Part shown: in pieces, positions 7,441-15,733 of the stretch
Numbering within the stretch: the stretch's first letter is position 1
How the letters are laid out: each line of letters begins with the position of its first letter
Program-made: the position numbers and the translations under genes
Notes under the pieces: generated by a model
The model's database searches: none
The model's input: only the letters and a program-made list of their open reading frames with translations
Told to the model about the DNA's origin: nothing
Assembly: GCF_013114625.1 (NCBI RefSeq)
Contig: NZ_VTXD01000010.1
Coordinates: forward strand, 1-64,000
Direction of reading: 5' to 3'
From: Vibrio sp. 99-70-13A1
GTDB lineage: Bacteria; Pseudomonadota; Gammaproteobacteria; Enterobacterales; Vibrionaceae
Length of the DNA stretch: 64,000 bases

Positions 7441-8985
7441 ATGTTAGCGAAATTTTTTTGTGGATTATTACTTCTGACTTCATTTCAAGTTTGGAGCTTA
7501 ACGGGCTTATATGAGAAAGGGTGGATACCTGAAAGTTCATCTCTAAAATTCTATGTGCTTTATCCCGAACTCACTGAAAGCTTTTATACTGACTCATCTT
7601 CCGCTTTATTATGGAATGATTCTGAAGCCTCTCAAGTGCTTGAGTTTCAACTATCCATTATCGATCGCTCTGAGATAAGTCCTCTGTTTGAACGTCAGTT
7701 AAAAAGGCTCAGGTATTATAGAGAGCAAGAACTTTGGTTTGAGCATGATGTGCTTTCGATGGATACTCTGATTCTTTACCTTAGTTATTCTGAAAATGCC
7801 CCTTTAATAGGTAAGCCTTGGTACTTCTCAGAGCAGCTTCATGCCAAGCTTCCTAAGCCTTCCCCACATTTGCTGTTCAATTTAAAGCGAAATTTGGAAT
7901 CTAATACTCTCAAAGAGTTCGTATTGTCTTATGCACCTCCTGTTGGCGATTATCAGCAATTTATCCATTCCTATTCAATATTGGAAAATGCTTTATTAGA
8001 GCCTATTGAGCTATACCACCAGCAGGGACTAAAACGTAAAGGTGATGAAGTACTTGACCGAAGTTCTTTGATTAAAAGAATGTCATTAGTCGGAATTGAT
8101 ACTCAGTTAATTAAACCCGATATTGTCTTTTTTGATGAAACCCTAGAGGTTGCTCTTCTGGAATTTCAAGCTATGCATGGTTTAAAGGCTGACGGCGTTA
8201 TTGGACCTAAAACGATGTCATGGATAAATATGAGCCCCGAAAACAGGCTAAGAAGCCTATCGTTGAATGCCGAGCGAGCTCGGTTATGGCCGCAAGATCG
8301 AGATTCAATGATTTTAGTAAATGTTCCAAGCTTTAACATGAAGTACTGGTCTGATGGTGAGGAAGTGTTTGAGTCTAAAGTTGTGGTTGGAAAGCTATCT
8401 AGAAAGACACCGTTATTAACGACAAAATTGGATTCTGTGATTTTGAATCCGACTTGGAATGTGCCTTGGAAAATAATGGTTGAGGACATATTGCCTAAAG
8501 TTAAAGCGGATAATACTTATCTACAAAGACATAATTTTGAAGTGATTGAAAAATGGCGTTCACCTGAGTCTTTGAATCCTGATGATATTGATTGGGCAAA
8601 TATTAACCCTAGAGCATTCCCATATAAGATGCGCCAGCAAGCTGGAGTGAAAAATGCCTTGGGATTATACAAATTCAATACACCTAACCGACGAGCCATT
8701 TATTTGCACGATACTCCAAGTAAAGGCTTATTCGACACTGACCGACGGGCATACAGCTCTGGTTGTGTTCGAGTGGAACATGCTGAAGAGTTTGCAGAGT
8801 TGCTAATAGAAAAGCATACGAAGAAGAACTTTGAAGACAGCACGGCTCTTAAAGCAAACACTAGAGTCCAGTTAAGAAAGCGCATTCCAGTGCATATTAT
8901 CTACCAAACGGTTTTATTTGAGAAAGAAGGCATCCAGTATCGAAGTGATATTTACAAATACGACAGTATGAGTAATGAAGGGTGA
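7441..8985 (+). CDS. ldtD: L,D-transpeptidase, YcbB/LdtD-like
   Basis: A periplasmic enzyme making 3-3 (mDAP-mDAP) peptidoglycan cross-links. From the ATG at 7441 it has 514 residues: signal peptide (about 1-18), an N-terminal region, a peptidoglycan-binding repeat (MHGLKADGVIGPKT, about 240-255), and a C-terminal YkuD catalytic domain with LHDTPS and the catalytic Cys in YSSGCVRV (about residue 442). Longer in-frame starts exist (TTG 7405, ATG 7429), but 7441 has GGAG six bases upstream and gives a clean signal peptide. It is followed by a MepK-like and a YcbL-like gene, the same order as E. coli ycbB-ycbK-ycbL, which supports the name. Somewhat shorter than E. coli LdtD. Confidence 0.9.
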   Translation: MLAKFFCGLLLLTSFQVWSLTGLYEKGWIPESSSLKFYVLYPELTESFYTDSSSALLWNDSEASQVLEFQLSIIDRSEISPLFERQLKRLRYYREQELWFEHDVLSMDTLILYLSYSENAPLIGKPWYFSEQLHAKLPKPSPHLLFNLKRNLESNTLKEFVLSYAPPVGDYQQFIHSYSILENALLEPIELYHQQGLKRKGDEVLDRSSLIKRMSLVGIDTQLIKPDIVFFDETLEVALLEFQAMHGLKADGVIGPKTMSWINMSPENRLRSLSLNAERARLWPQDRDSMILVNVPSFNMKYWSDGEEVFESKVVVGKLSRKTPLLTTKLDSVILNPTWNVPWKIMVEDILPKVKADNTYLQRHNFEVIEKWRSPESLNPDDIDWANINPRAFPYKMRQQAGVKNALGLYKFNTPNRRAIYLHDTPSKGLFDTDRRAYSSGCVRVEHAEEFAELLIEKHTKKNFEDSTALKANTRVQLRKRIPVHIIYQTVLFEKEGIQYRSDIYKYDSMSNEG

Positions 8986-9159
8986 TCTTGACTCAATTTT
9001 AACATTTGTCGCTTTGTGAAAAATTCATAAACAGTTTCAATAACTAAAGGCAGTTTGATTACTCATTCTGCCTTTTTGACGTGTTTCATCGAATTGACTC
9101 ATAAAAAAACCTTCTGTATTGTCCGTTTTTTGTTCAATTTAGATGGGTCAATTTGCTGT

Positions 9160-9708
9160 ATGTCTCAAAATGTTTTCTCTCGCCGCCAATTTTTATCAAT
9201 GGCTGGTGGTAGTGTCGTAATTGCTTCTATTGTTCCTTCTACTGCTTTTGCTTCTTACCCTGATAAACCAAGAACCATTGCAATGAATAATTTGCATACT
9301 GGTGAAACGTTAGAAACTTGCTATTTCGATGGTGTAAATTATTTAAGCGATGAAATGGCTCGTATCAGTAAGCTGTGTCGTGATTTCCGTAGAAATGAGA
9401 TCCACCCAATGGATAAAGGGCTTTTTGACCAACTATCCAGTATCCAGAACCTACTTGGTGTGAATACTGAGGTACAAATCATTTCTGGTTACCGTTCCTC
9501 TGCAACGAATGAAAGCCTTCGCTCAAAATCTAGCGGAGTGGCAAAGAAAAGTTACCACATGCAAGGTCGAGCTTTGGATTTTAGGCTCAGTGGCGTGAAT
9601 TTGAAAGAAGTCAGAGATGCGGCGAAAAGTCTTCAAGCCGGTGGGGTTGGCTACTATGCGAAAAGCGACTTTATCCATATAGATACAGGTCCTGTTCGCA
9701 GTTGGTAA
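9160..9708 (+). CDS. mepK: Murein endopeptidase MepK/YcbK-like (peptidase M15A, DUF882)
   Basis: A zinc metallopeptidase of the DUF882/M15A family; E. coli MepK cleaves 3-3 cross-links in peptidoglycan, the product of LdtD. The ATG at 9160 gives 182 residues with a Tat signal (SRRQFLSMAGG at 7-17). Metal-binding residues are visible in SYHMQGRALDF and in FIHIDTG near the C-terminus. The longer frame from TTG 9055 would place the Tat motif internally, so 9160 is preferred. It sits after ldtD, so enzyme and counter-enzyme are paired. Confidence 0.88.
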   Translation: MSQNVFSRRQFLSMAGGSVVIASIVPSTAFASYPDKPRTIAMNNLHTGETLETCYFDGVNYLSDEMARISKLCRDFRRNEIHPMDKGLFDQLSSIQNLLGVNTEVQIISGYRSSATNESLRSKSSGVAKKSYHMQGRALDFRLSGVNLKEVRDAAKSLQAGGVGYYAKSDFIHIDTGPVRSW

Positions 9709-9923
9709 GACTTACGTGACAAGAGACAGTAATTGATTAAAACTCAATGTGCAATTATTGATTGTATAGGTTAAAGGTAAATTCTTGAGCTTGTCAAAAT
9801 GAGTGTCCAATGTCATAGTTTGCCTTTAAATTTATAGCTCACTGTAAGCGTTTTTATCTTTTACGGTGTTCATATTGGCAATTCATATAGCCAATTATCA
9901 AGCTTGCTTTCAAAGGTTTATCT

Positions 9924-10577
9924 ATGTCTCTTAAATATCAAGTAGTGCCTGTCACTTCATTTTCTCAAAATTGCTCTATTGTTTGGTGTGATGAAACAAT
10001 GGAAGGCATCGTGGTTGACCCAGGTGGTGATGTTAAACAACTTGCTGCGATTATTGAAGAACTTGGCGTTAAAGTTGTTAATTTGGTATTAACTCACGGA
10101 CACTTAGATCATGTTGGTGGAACAGAGCCGCTTGCTGAAATCTTGAATGTAGAGGTTATTGGTCCGCATAAAGCTGACCTTTTCTGGCTGCAAGGTCTTG
10201 AAGGGCAAAGCCAAATGTTTGGTTTCCCGCTTTGTAAAGCATTCGAACCTAATCAGTGGCTTGAAGAAGGTGACCTAGTTACGTTTGGTAATCAGAAAAT
10301 TGATGTTTTTCACACTCCTGGTCACACTCCTGGTCACGTTGTTTTATTTAGTGATGAAGCGCGCTTGGCTTTCGTAGGTGATGTGCTGTTCAACGGTGCT
10401 ATCGGTCGTACTGACTTTCCCCAAGGTGACTTTAACACTCTGATATCTTCAATTAAGACAAAATTATGGCCACTCGGAAAAGACGTAACGTTTGTTCCTG
10501 GTCACGGCCCTGAGTCTACATTTGGTCGAGAGCGAGTATCTAACCCATTTGTAGCTGATGAAATGCCATTGTACTAA
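9924..10577 (+). CDS. MBL-fold metallo-hydrolase, YcbL/glyoxalase II-like
   Basis: A 217-residue metallo-beta-lactamase-fold hydrolase. The binuclear metal motif THGHLDH is at H58, H60, D62 and H63; further ligands are in HTPGHTPGH, FVGDVLF and VPGHGPES. Family members act on thioester or hydroxyacylglutathione-like substrates; E. coli YcbL has weak glyoxalase II activity. Position after ldtD and mepK repeats the enterobacterial ycbB-ycbK-ycbL order, although a role in cell-wall metabolism has not been shown. The 215-bp gap before it suggests its own promoter. It ends convergently with the DUF2982 gene, overlapping by 4 bp. Confidence 0.9.
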   Translation: MSLKYQVVPVTSFSQNCSIVWCDETMEGIVVDPGGDVKQLAAIIEELGVKVVNLVLTHGHLDHVGGTEPLAEILNVEVIGPHKADLFWLQGLEGQSQMFGFPLCKAFEPNQWLEEGDLVTFGNQKIDVFHTPGHTPGHVVLFSDEARLAFVGDVLFNGAIGRTDFPQGDFNTLISSIKTKLWPLGKDVTFVPGHGPESTFGRERVSNPFVADEMPLY

Positions 10578-11275
10578 TTCATTTCGTTTGTGTTATTTAG
10601 CTCGGCAGCTGCAAGGTAGCGTCGAGCTAAACCGACAAATTCATCCCCGCTCATATTGATTTCATTGGTTGCGATAAATATATCAAAGCCGTGATAGCTT
10701 CTCTGATGTTTCATTCTATTCGCTAACATAGCCAGCATGCCTGTATAGGCGGTATGTGCAGGGCTTTTGTCTATATAGTTATTAGAATCTAAAACTATAT
10801 CTTCGAACTTCGCTTCGCTTCCAGCTTGTTTAGCCCCCAAATACAGTAACCCTCTCTGACTGAGTAATAGCTCACAGGCCACTTTAGGGCAGATCGAGTC
10901 TAAATAGGGCTTATAGTGTTTAAGTTTTATTCCTATCCAAGGCAGTGGCTCGTGCCAACCATCTTGTTGAAATGTGCATATTGAAACCTCTTGTATGTTA
11001 TCCCATTTTACGACCCATCCACCTTTGAAAAAGTGCTGTTGTAGATGTGTGGAAGTGAGTGTGATCATGACATGGCTACGCAAAGCAAAGTAATAAATGC
11101 TAAAGAGAATGCTGGTTAACGTTAGAATGGTCACCAGCATGGGTTTTCTATATTCGTTGTAAATCAGGAAAAAGATGAGAAACAGCGCAAAGAAGTAACC
11201 GATCGGTTTTATGAAATAATGCCAAGATGGCAGTGTAAAATTGCTAAGGTGGCGAGTATTCATAGGAAGCACCAT
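10574..11275 (-). CDS. DUF2982 family membrane protein
   Basis: A 233-residue protein with two N-terminal transmembrane helices (about 20-40 and 45-65), followed by a cytoplasmic domain. The pattern fits DUF2982, a family I know mainly from Vibrio and relatives; function is unknown. The region LTSTHLQQHFFKGGWVVKWDNIQEV resembles a PH-like (bPH) module in which a membrane-proximal domain follows two helices; that comparison is tentative. An alternative start four codons in (11263) is possible. Convergent with ycbL and sharing its stop region, so there is no room for a terminator between them. Confidence 0.75.
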   Translation of the reverse strand: MVLPMNTRHLSNFTLPSWHYFIKPIGYFFALFLIFFLIYNEYRKPMLVTILTLTSILFSIYYFALRSHVMITLTSTHLQQHFFKGGWVVKWDNIQEVSICTFQQDGWHEPLPWIGIKLKHYKPYLDSICPKVACELLLSQRGLLYLGAKQAGSEAKFEDIVLDSNNYIDKSPAHTAYTGMLAMLANRMKHQRSYHGFDIFIATNEINMSGDEFVGLARRYLAAAELNNTNEMN

Positions 11276-11481
11276 GTTTCATATATCACCAATGGATGGA
11301 TAACCAGTATATAAGCCCTTATTTAATAAAACGATGATTAAATAATAGACGTTGATAAACAATATACGTATTTTTCGTCGACTTTCGGCTCTTCACTCTA
11401 CAAATAGCTCCTGTTTTTTGGTATAAATCGCGCTTCAAATTTTCACCACTGCGCAAGAGCAGTGAACTGGAGAAATATTCA

Positions 11482-11889
11482 ATGAGACTTGCTCATAAGC
11501 GTAAGGTGCAGGCTAAACTGCAAAAACGTATTAAAGCGGCTGTTGCTAATGTAGAAGTTGCAAAAGCAGCAGTAGCGCCTAAATCGGCGAAGCCTGTCGC
11601 AGAGAAAGTTGTCGCAGAAAAAACTGTAGCAGCAAAACCAGCGGTAACAAAAACAGTAGCAGCAACGAAAAAAGTAGATGTTGCACTGACACCTAAGCAA
11701 CAACAAGTATTAGACATTGTTGTGAAAAATGCTGAAGGTATTAACCCTAAAGGTATCGGCTTAGAAGCTGGTCAAGAAGATGCAAAAGCAGCTTCATGGG
11801 CTACAGGCGCATTGAAAAAACTTCTAGAAGAGAATCTAGTAGCGAAAGAGCAGCTTGCAGGTAACAAAGTTATTTACAAAGCTATCTAA
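11482..11889 (+). CDS. Ala/Lys-rich histone-H1-like protein with C-terminal winged-helix-like domain
   Basis: A 135-residue basic protein. Residues 1-70 are nearly all A, K, V, T and P in short imperfect repeats (for example AEKVVAEKTVAAKPAV), like bacterial H1-like proteins and eukaryotic H1 tails. Residues 75-135 (LTPKQQQVLDIVVKNAEG onward) look like a small winged helix, often annotated as MarR-like in Vibrio. It probably binds DNA or nucleoid non-specifically; this is inference. It is monocistronic: good ribosome site (GGAG) upstream and a strong terminator after it. The low-complexity composition creates long spurious antisense frames. Confidence 0.75.
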   Translation: MRLAHKRKVQAKLQKRIKAAVANVEVAKAAVAPKSAKPVAEKVVAEKTVAAKPAVTKTVAATKKVDVALTPKQQQVLDIVVKNAEGINPKGIGLEAGQEDAKAASWATGALKKLLEENLVAKEQLAGNKVIYKAI

Positions 11890-11943
11890 TTGCAATGCTC
11901 GTTGGTCTCATTTGAGATTAGGCGATTAAGTTGTACAAGTTCA

Positions 11944-11969
11944 AAGCCTCGATTTTCGAGGCTTTTTTG
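11944..11969 (+). terminator. Rho-independent terminator after the H1-like gene
   Basis: AAGCCTCGA-TTT-TCGAGGCTT stem followed by T5. Confidence 0.88.
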
Positions 11970-12491
11970 TTTTTATTAACACGCATTTTCAAACCTTCTT
12001 ATTTTCCTACCACTTTACGTATTGTAAGTAGCATCCTGACTGGCTTTAGTTCTTTAGTTCTTTAGTTCTTTAGTTCTTTAGTTCTTTAGTTCCTTGAGTG
12101 CTCTGGTGACCATCAATTAGGCTTTGGCTATCTAATGGGTGACTGGTTCTCTTCATACAGATAGAAGCTTTTAACTCAATACATATTGTTTCGCACTTAA
12201 TACCCGACACAAATCACGAATTGGGTACATGATGTTAATTATCAATATAAGTAACTACGTACGTATTTCTATCTTAGATCTATTTAGGTTCGGCTATAAC
12301 TTATTGAAAATTAGACTCGCTATCTAAAATCCTACGTATAAATACTTAATCCTTTGGTCTAATGCCCTTTATTCCTCTAATTTTAGGTGCGTGATAGCGC
12401 TGATTTCTTATTGTTCCTAAAGCGTCCATTCTTGTTTGGAATCATAAAATGCTCATTGAAAGAGTATCTGAAACTAACCAAGGACGTGAAC
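11970..12491. other. Long intergenic/leader region before dctP
   Basis: About 520 bp without a credible gene. It holds an 8-bp tandem repeat (12045-12092), AT-rich DNA with a TACGTACGTA palindrome near 12257, and the dctP ribosome site. The dctP promoter must lie here; I cannot pick a convincing -35/-10 pair. Confidence 0.5.
12045..12092. repeat. Tandem repeat, 8-bp unit TTTAGTTC x6
   Basis: Six perfect consecutive copies, between the H1-like gene terminator and dctP. The likely mechanism of change is replication slippage, so copy number should vary between strains. Confidence 0.95.
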
Positions 12492-13586
12492 ATGAGTCTT
12501 ATCCAACACTCACTGAAACGAGTTTTTAAAAATGTGGCAGTAACTGCTGCTGCTTGTTTCGCTTTAGTTGCTACAGGTGCGACTGCTGCTGATAAAGTTT
12601 ACCGCTTAAAACTGGCTGAAACGTGGGGACCTAACTTCCCAGTATTTGGTGATGCAACTAAAAACATGGCTGCAATGGCTGAGAAAATGTCGAATGGGCG
12701 TTTGCAAATCAGAATCGATTCTGCGAATAAACATAAAGCACCGCTTGGTGTCTTCGATATGGTGAAGTCAGGTCAGTATGACATGGGTCACTCAGGTTCG
12801 TACTACTGGAAAGGTAAAGTGCCAAATACGCTGTATTTCACTTCGATGCCTTTCGGTATGACACCAGCAGAGCAATATGCTTGGTTCTACCACGGTGGTG
12901 GTATGGAACTTATGGAACAGGTTTATTCTCCGCATAACTTAATGTCTTTCCCTGGTGGTAATACAGATATTCAAATGGGCGGCTGGTTTCAAAAAGAGAT
13001 CAACAGTGTTGAAGACTTAAAAGGTCTTAAGATGCGTATCCCTGGTTTTGCTGGCGAAATCTTGGCTGAGCTTGGTGCAAAACCAACGAATATTGCCCCT
13101 GGTGAGCTATACACATCTTTAGAGCGTAGAACGATTGATGCTCTTGAATGGGTTGGTCCATCACTGGATTTACGTATGGGTTTCCACAAAATTGCCCCTT
13201 ACTACTATACAGGTTGGCATGAGCCGGGTTCTGAACTTCAGTTCCTAGTGAATAAGCGTACGTGGAATAAATTACCTGAAGATCTACAAGAGATTTTACG
13301 TGTGGCAATGCGTACAGCCGCTTACGACATGTATACGCAAGCAACACATGAGAGTGGCAAAAACTGGGTATCGATGAAAACAGAATACCCTGATGTTCAA
13401 GTTAAAGATTTCCCACCTTCAGTGATGGCTGCTCTGCAAGAAGCTAATGACCGTTTACTTGCTAAACACGCTGAAAAAGACGCACTGGCTAAAGAAATTC
13501 AGAAATCACAATCTGATTACTTACAGCAAGTACGTTCATGGACTGATATTTCACACCGTGCTTACTTAAACAGCCAAGCGAAATAG
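12492..13586 (+). CDS. TRAP transporter solute-binding protein (DctP family)
   Basis: The periplasmic receptor of a TRAP transporter. The ATG at 12492 (AAGGA upstream) gives 364 residues with a signal peptide cleaved after GATAA; the longer open frame from 12387 lacks support. Landmarks are LAETWGPNFPVFGDA and the conserved DctP segment MRIPGFAGEILAELGA followed by NIAPGELYTSLERRTIDALEW, whose arginine binds a carboxylate in this family. This resembles the subgroup annotated for mannitol/chloroaromatic compounds, but the substrate cannot be told from sequence. It is followed by the membrane subunits after a terminator-like hairpin, giving more receptor than permease. Confidence 0.93.
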   Translation: MSLIQHSLKRVFKNVAVTAAACFALVATGATAADKVYRLKLAETWGPNFPVFGDATKNMAAMAEKMSNGRLQIRIDSANKHKAPLGVFDMVKSGQYDMGHSGSYYWKGKVPNTLYFTSMPFGMTPAEQYAWFYHGGGMELMEQVYSPHNLMSFPGGNTDIQMGGWFQKEINSVEDLKGLKMRIPGFAGEILAELGAKPTNIAPGELYTSLERRTIDALEWVGPSLDLRMGFHKIAPYYYTGWHEPGSELQFLVNKRTWNKLPEDLQEILRVAMRTAAYDMYTQATHESGKNWVSMKTEYPDVQVKDFPPSVMAALQEANDRLLAKHAEKDALAKEIQKSQSDYLQQVRSWTDISHRAYLNSQAK

Positions 13587-13742
13587 TCTGCAACTCATAA
13601 CAATAATAATGGCGTTGAAAGAATCTTAAGGCTCCGGCCCTAAAGCATGATTGAAAACGCCATCGAACAATTTTAAAAGAACAAACAACTATAAAAATGA
13701 TGCTGAGGCATTGCCTAGTATCGAAGCCCAAGAACCTTTTAT

Positions 13743-13777
13743 AGCACCACGACCAATTTGTGGTGGTGCTTTTTTAA
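13743..13777 (+). terminator. Intercistronic attenuator/terminator between receptor and permease genes
   Basis: AGCACCAC (13743-13750) pairs with GTGGTGCT (13763-13770), followed by T6. It lies just 17 bp before the small-subunit start, so partial read-through is expected; this pattern commonly lowers expression of TRAP membrane subunits relative to the receptor. Confidence 0.75.
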
Positions 13778-13793
13778 TTCCATGGAGTCGGGA

Positions 13794-14333
13794 ATGAGAA
13801 GTTTGATTTACATTGAGCGACTGTTTAACCGTATTGGTGATGCACTTGGCTGGTTATCCAGCATGCTATTCATACTGTTGGTTGCGAATGTGGTGTATGA
13901 CGTTGTGATGCGTTATGCCTTTAATGATGTTTCAATCGCTTTCCAAGAGATGGAATGGCATTTATTTTCAGCAGTTTTTTTATTAGGTGTCCCGTACGCG
14001 ATTAAAGCTGGTGGGCATGTACGTGTAGATGTGTTCTACGAAAGACTTTCCTTCAAAGCACAAGCCATTATTGATTTACTCGGTACCTTCATTTTCTTGC
14101 TCCCTTTTTGTCTCCTTGTTGGCTGGTATGGAATCGACTTTGCGAGAGAAAGTTACGAGCTAGGTGAAATTTCAGGAGACCCAGGTGGTCTGCATTACCG
14201 CTGGATAATTAAAGCCATGATCCCACTTTCTTTCTTCTTAATGGCACTCAGTGGTGTCGGGCTTGTTCTTCACTCGTTGAATAAGATTATTAACCCTCAT
14301 TTAGTTCATGCGAACTTAAATCAACCTAAATAG
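13794..14333 (+). CDS. TRAP transporter small permease subunit (DctQ family)
   Basis: A 179-residue integral membrane protein with four predicted helices, matching DctQ. Typical elements are MRYAFNDVSIAFQEMEWHLFSAVFLLG and an internal GGHVRVDVFYERL loop. The ATG at 13794 has GGAG upstream; the longer frame from GTG 13758 runs through the terminator stem and is rejected. The subunit joins the large DctM protein, which begins 9 bp later. It works with the receptor and large subunit as a sodium-driven importer. Confidence 0.92.
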   Translation: MRSLIYIERLFNRIGDALGWLSSMLFILLVANVVYDVVMRYAFNDVSIAFQEMEWHLFSAVFLLGVPYAIKAGGHVRVDVFYERLSFKAQAIIDLLGTFIFLLPFCLLVGWYGIDFARESYELGEISGDPGGLHYRWIIKAMIPLSFFLMALSGVGLVLHSLNKIINPHLVHANLNQPK

Positions 14334-14342
14334 GAGACGATC

Positions 14343-15626
14343 ATGATTGGAATTATTATGTTTTTTGTCGCTCTATTTGCATTGCTTTTAGGGTTTCCAG
14401 TTGCTTTTACTTTTGGTGGTATTGCATTAATTTTCGGTGTTTGGGCGGAAGGGGTTGAAATGTTCGCCTTTATGCCTTACCGAATTCAATCGATCATGGA
14501 AAACACGGTACTGATGGCCGTACCGCTTTTTGTTTTCATGGGGCTAGTTCTCCAAAAAACGCGTTTAGCAGAGCAGTTGTTAGAGTCAATGGGGCGCTTG
14601 TTTGGTGGCGTACGTGGTGGTATCGCCATTTCGACAGTCTTGGTAGGTTCATTACTTGCCGCTTCTACAGGGGTTGTGGGAGCTTCAGTTGTCGCAATGG
14701 GGCTGATATCTCTGCCTGTCATGCTTAAATATAATTACGATAAAGGGTTAGCTTGCGGAACCATCTGTGCATCAGGAACGCTTGGGCAAATTATTCCGCC
14801 ATCGATTGTGCTGATTCTTTTAGGTGATGTGCTTGGTGTACCAGTTGGTGATTTATTTCAAGCCGCAATATGGCCGGGTGTCATGTTGGTTGGAGCGTAT
14901 ATCGTCTACATTTTGATTTATGCCAAGTTGAATCCTGAATCTGCACAACCGATTGAGCGAGATGACTCAATCAGCCGTAAAGAAGAGGTCATTAAAGCAC
15001 TTAAAGCGATTATTCCACCTCTAGCATTAATTATTGTCGTTCTTGGTTCTATCTTTGCTGGTGTGGCAACACCTACGGAATCAGCCGCTCTTGGTGGTGC
15101 AGGTGCGATTGTACTTGCGTTCCTATATGGTCAGTTTAGCTGGCGCATGGTATTTGATGCATCAAAAGAAACAGTAAAAGTAACGGCAATGGTTTTTGCT
15201 ATATTGCTTGGTGCTACTGCGTTCTCTATGGCATTTACTTACACTGGAGGAGACTACTTAGTTGAAGAGTGGATGCTTGCTATTCCGGGGGATAAGTGGG
15301 GTTTCCTAATTATTACAATGTTGGTTATTTTGATACTTGGCTTCTTTATCGATTTCGTTGAGATTTGTTTTATCATCGTGCCAATTATTGCCCCTGTTGC
15401 CGAACTTATGGGCATCAATATGACTTGGTTTGCGATCTTAATTGCAATGAATCTTCAAACGTCATTTTTAACGCCGCCATTCGGTTTCAGTCTATTTTAT
15501 CTGAAAGGGGTAGCTCCGAAAGGGGTGACCACTCAGGATATTTACCGCGGCGTTATGCCTTTTATCGCCATCCAAATCTTAGTCTTGGCGTCATTACTTG
15601 TTTTCCCTGGATTCTACGGTATGTGA
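14343..15626 (+). CDS. TRAP transporter large permease subunit (DctM family)
   Basis: A 427-residue membrane protein with about 12 helices, the channel-forming subunit of the TRAP importer. Conserved DctM landmarks: GFPVAFTFGGIAL at the start, the GxLGQIIPPSI segment and ATPTESAALGGAGA, then LTPPFGFSLFYLKG near the end. The gene starts 9 bp after the small subunit with AGGAGACG as ribosome site. A strong terminator follows, so the TRAP operon stops here and the kinase gene is separate, although close. Confidence 0.95.
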   Translation: MIGIIMFFVALFALLLGFPVAFTFGGIALIFGVWAEGVEMFAFMPYRIQSIMENTVLMAVPLFVFMGLVLQKTRLAEQLLESMGRLFGGVRGGIAISTVLVGSLLAASTGVVGASVVAMGLISLPVMLKYNYDKGLACGTICASGTLGQIIPPSIVLILLGDVLGVPVGDLFQAAIWPGVMLVGAYIVYILIYAKLNPESAQPIERDDSISRKEEVIKALKAIIPPLALIIVVLGSIFAGVATPTESAALGGAGAIVLAFLYGQFSWRMVFDASKETVKVTAMVFAILLGATAFSMAFTYTGGDYLVEEWMLAIPGDKWGFLIITMLVILILGFFIDFVEICFIIVPIIAPVAELMGINMTWFAILIAMNLQTSFLTPPFGFSLFYLKGVAPKGVTTQDIYRGVMPFIAIQILVLASLLVFPGFYGM

Positions 15627-15684
15627 CCAGATTCGATAATGTAGACGAATGATTTCATAGAGCGTTAATAAATTTGATAAAGTA

Positions 15685-15720
15685 AAACTGCTTGCTGAAT
15701 AATCAGTAAGCAGTTTTTTT
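15685..15720 (+). terminator. Rho-independent terminator after the TRAP operon
   Basis: ACTGCTTGCTGA pairs with TCAGTAAGCAGT (one mismatch) followed by T7. It ends 13 bp before the kinase start codon, so it may also act as an attenuator for kinase expression. Confidence 0.85.
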
Positions 15721-15733
15721 ATGAGGAAAAGGA

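Noticed and set aside
11479..11717. Two long antisense frames opposite the H1-like gene
   Set aside because: Produced by the low-complexity Ala/Lys/Val codons; the translations are Cys/Phe-rich or Thr/Ala-rich nonsense.
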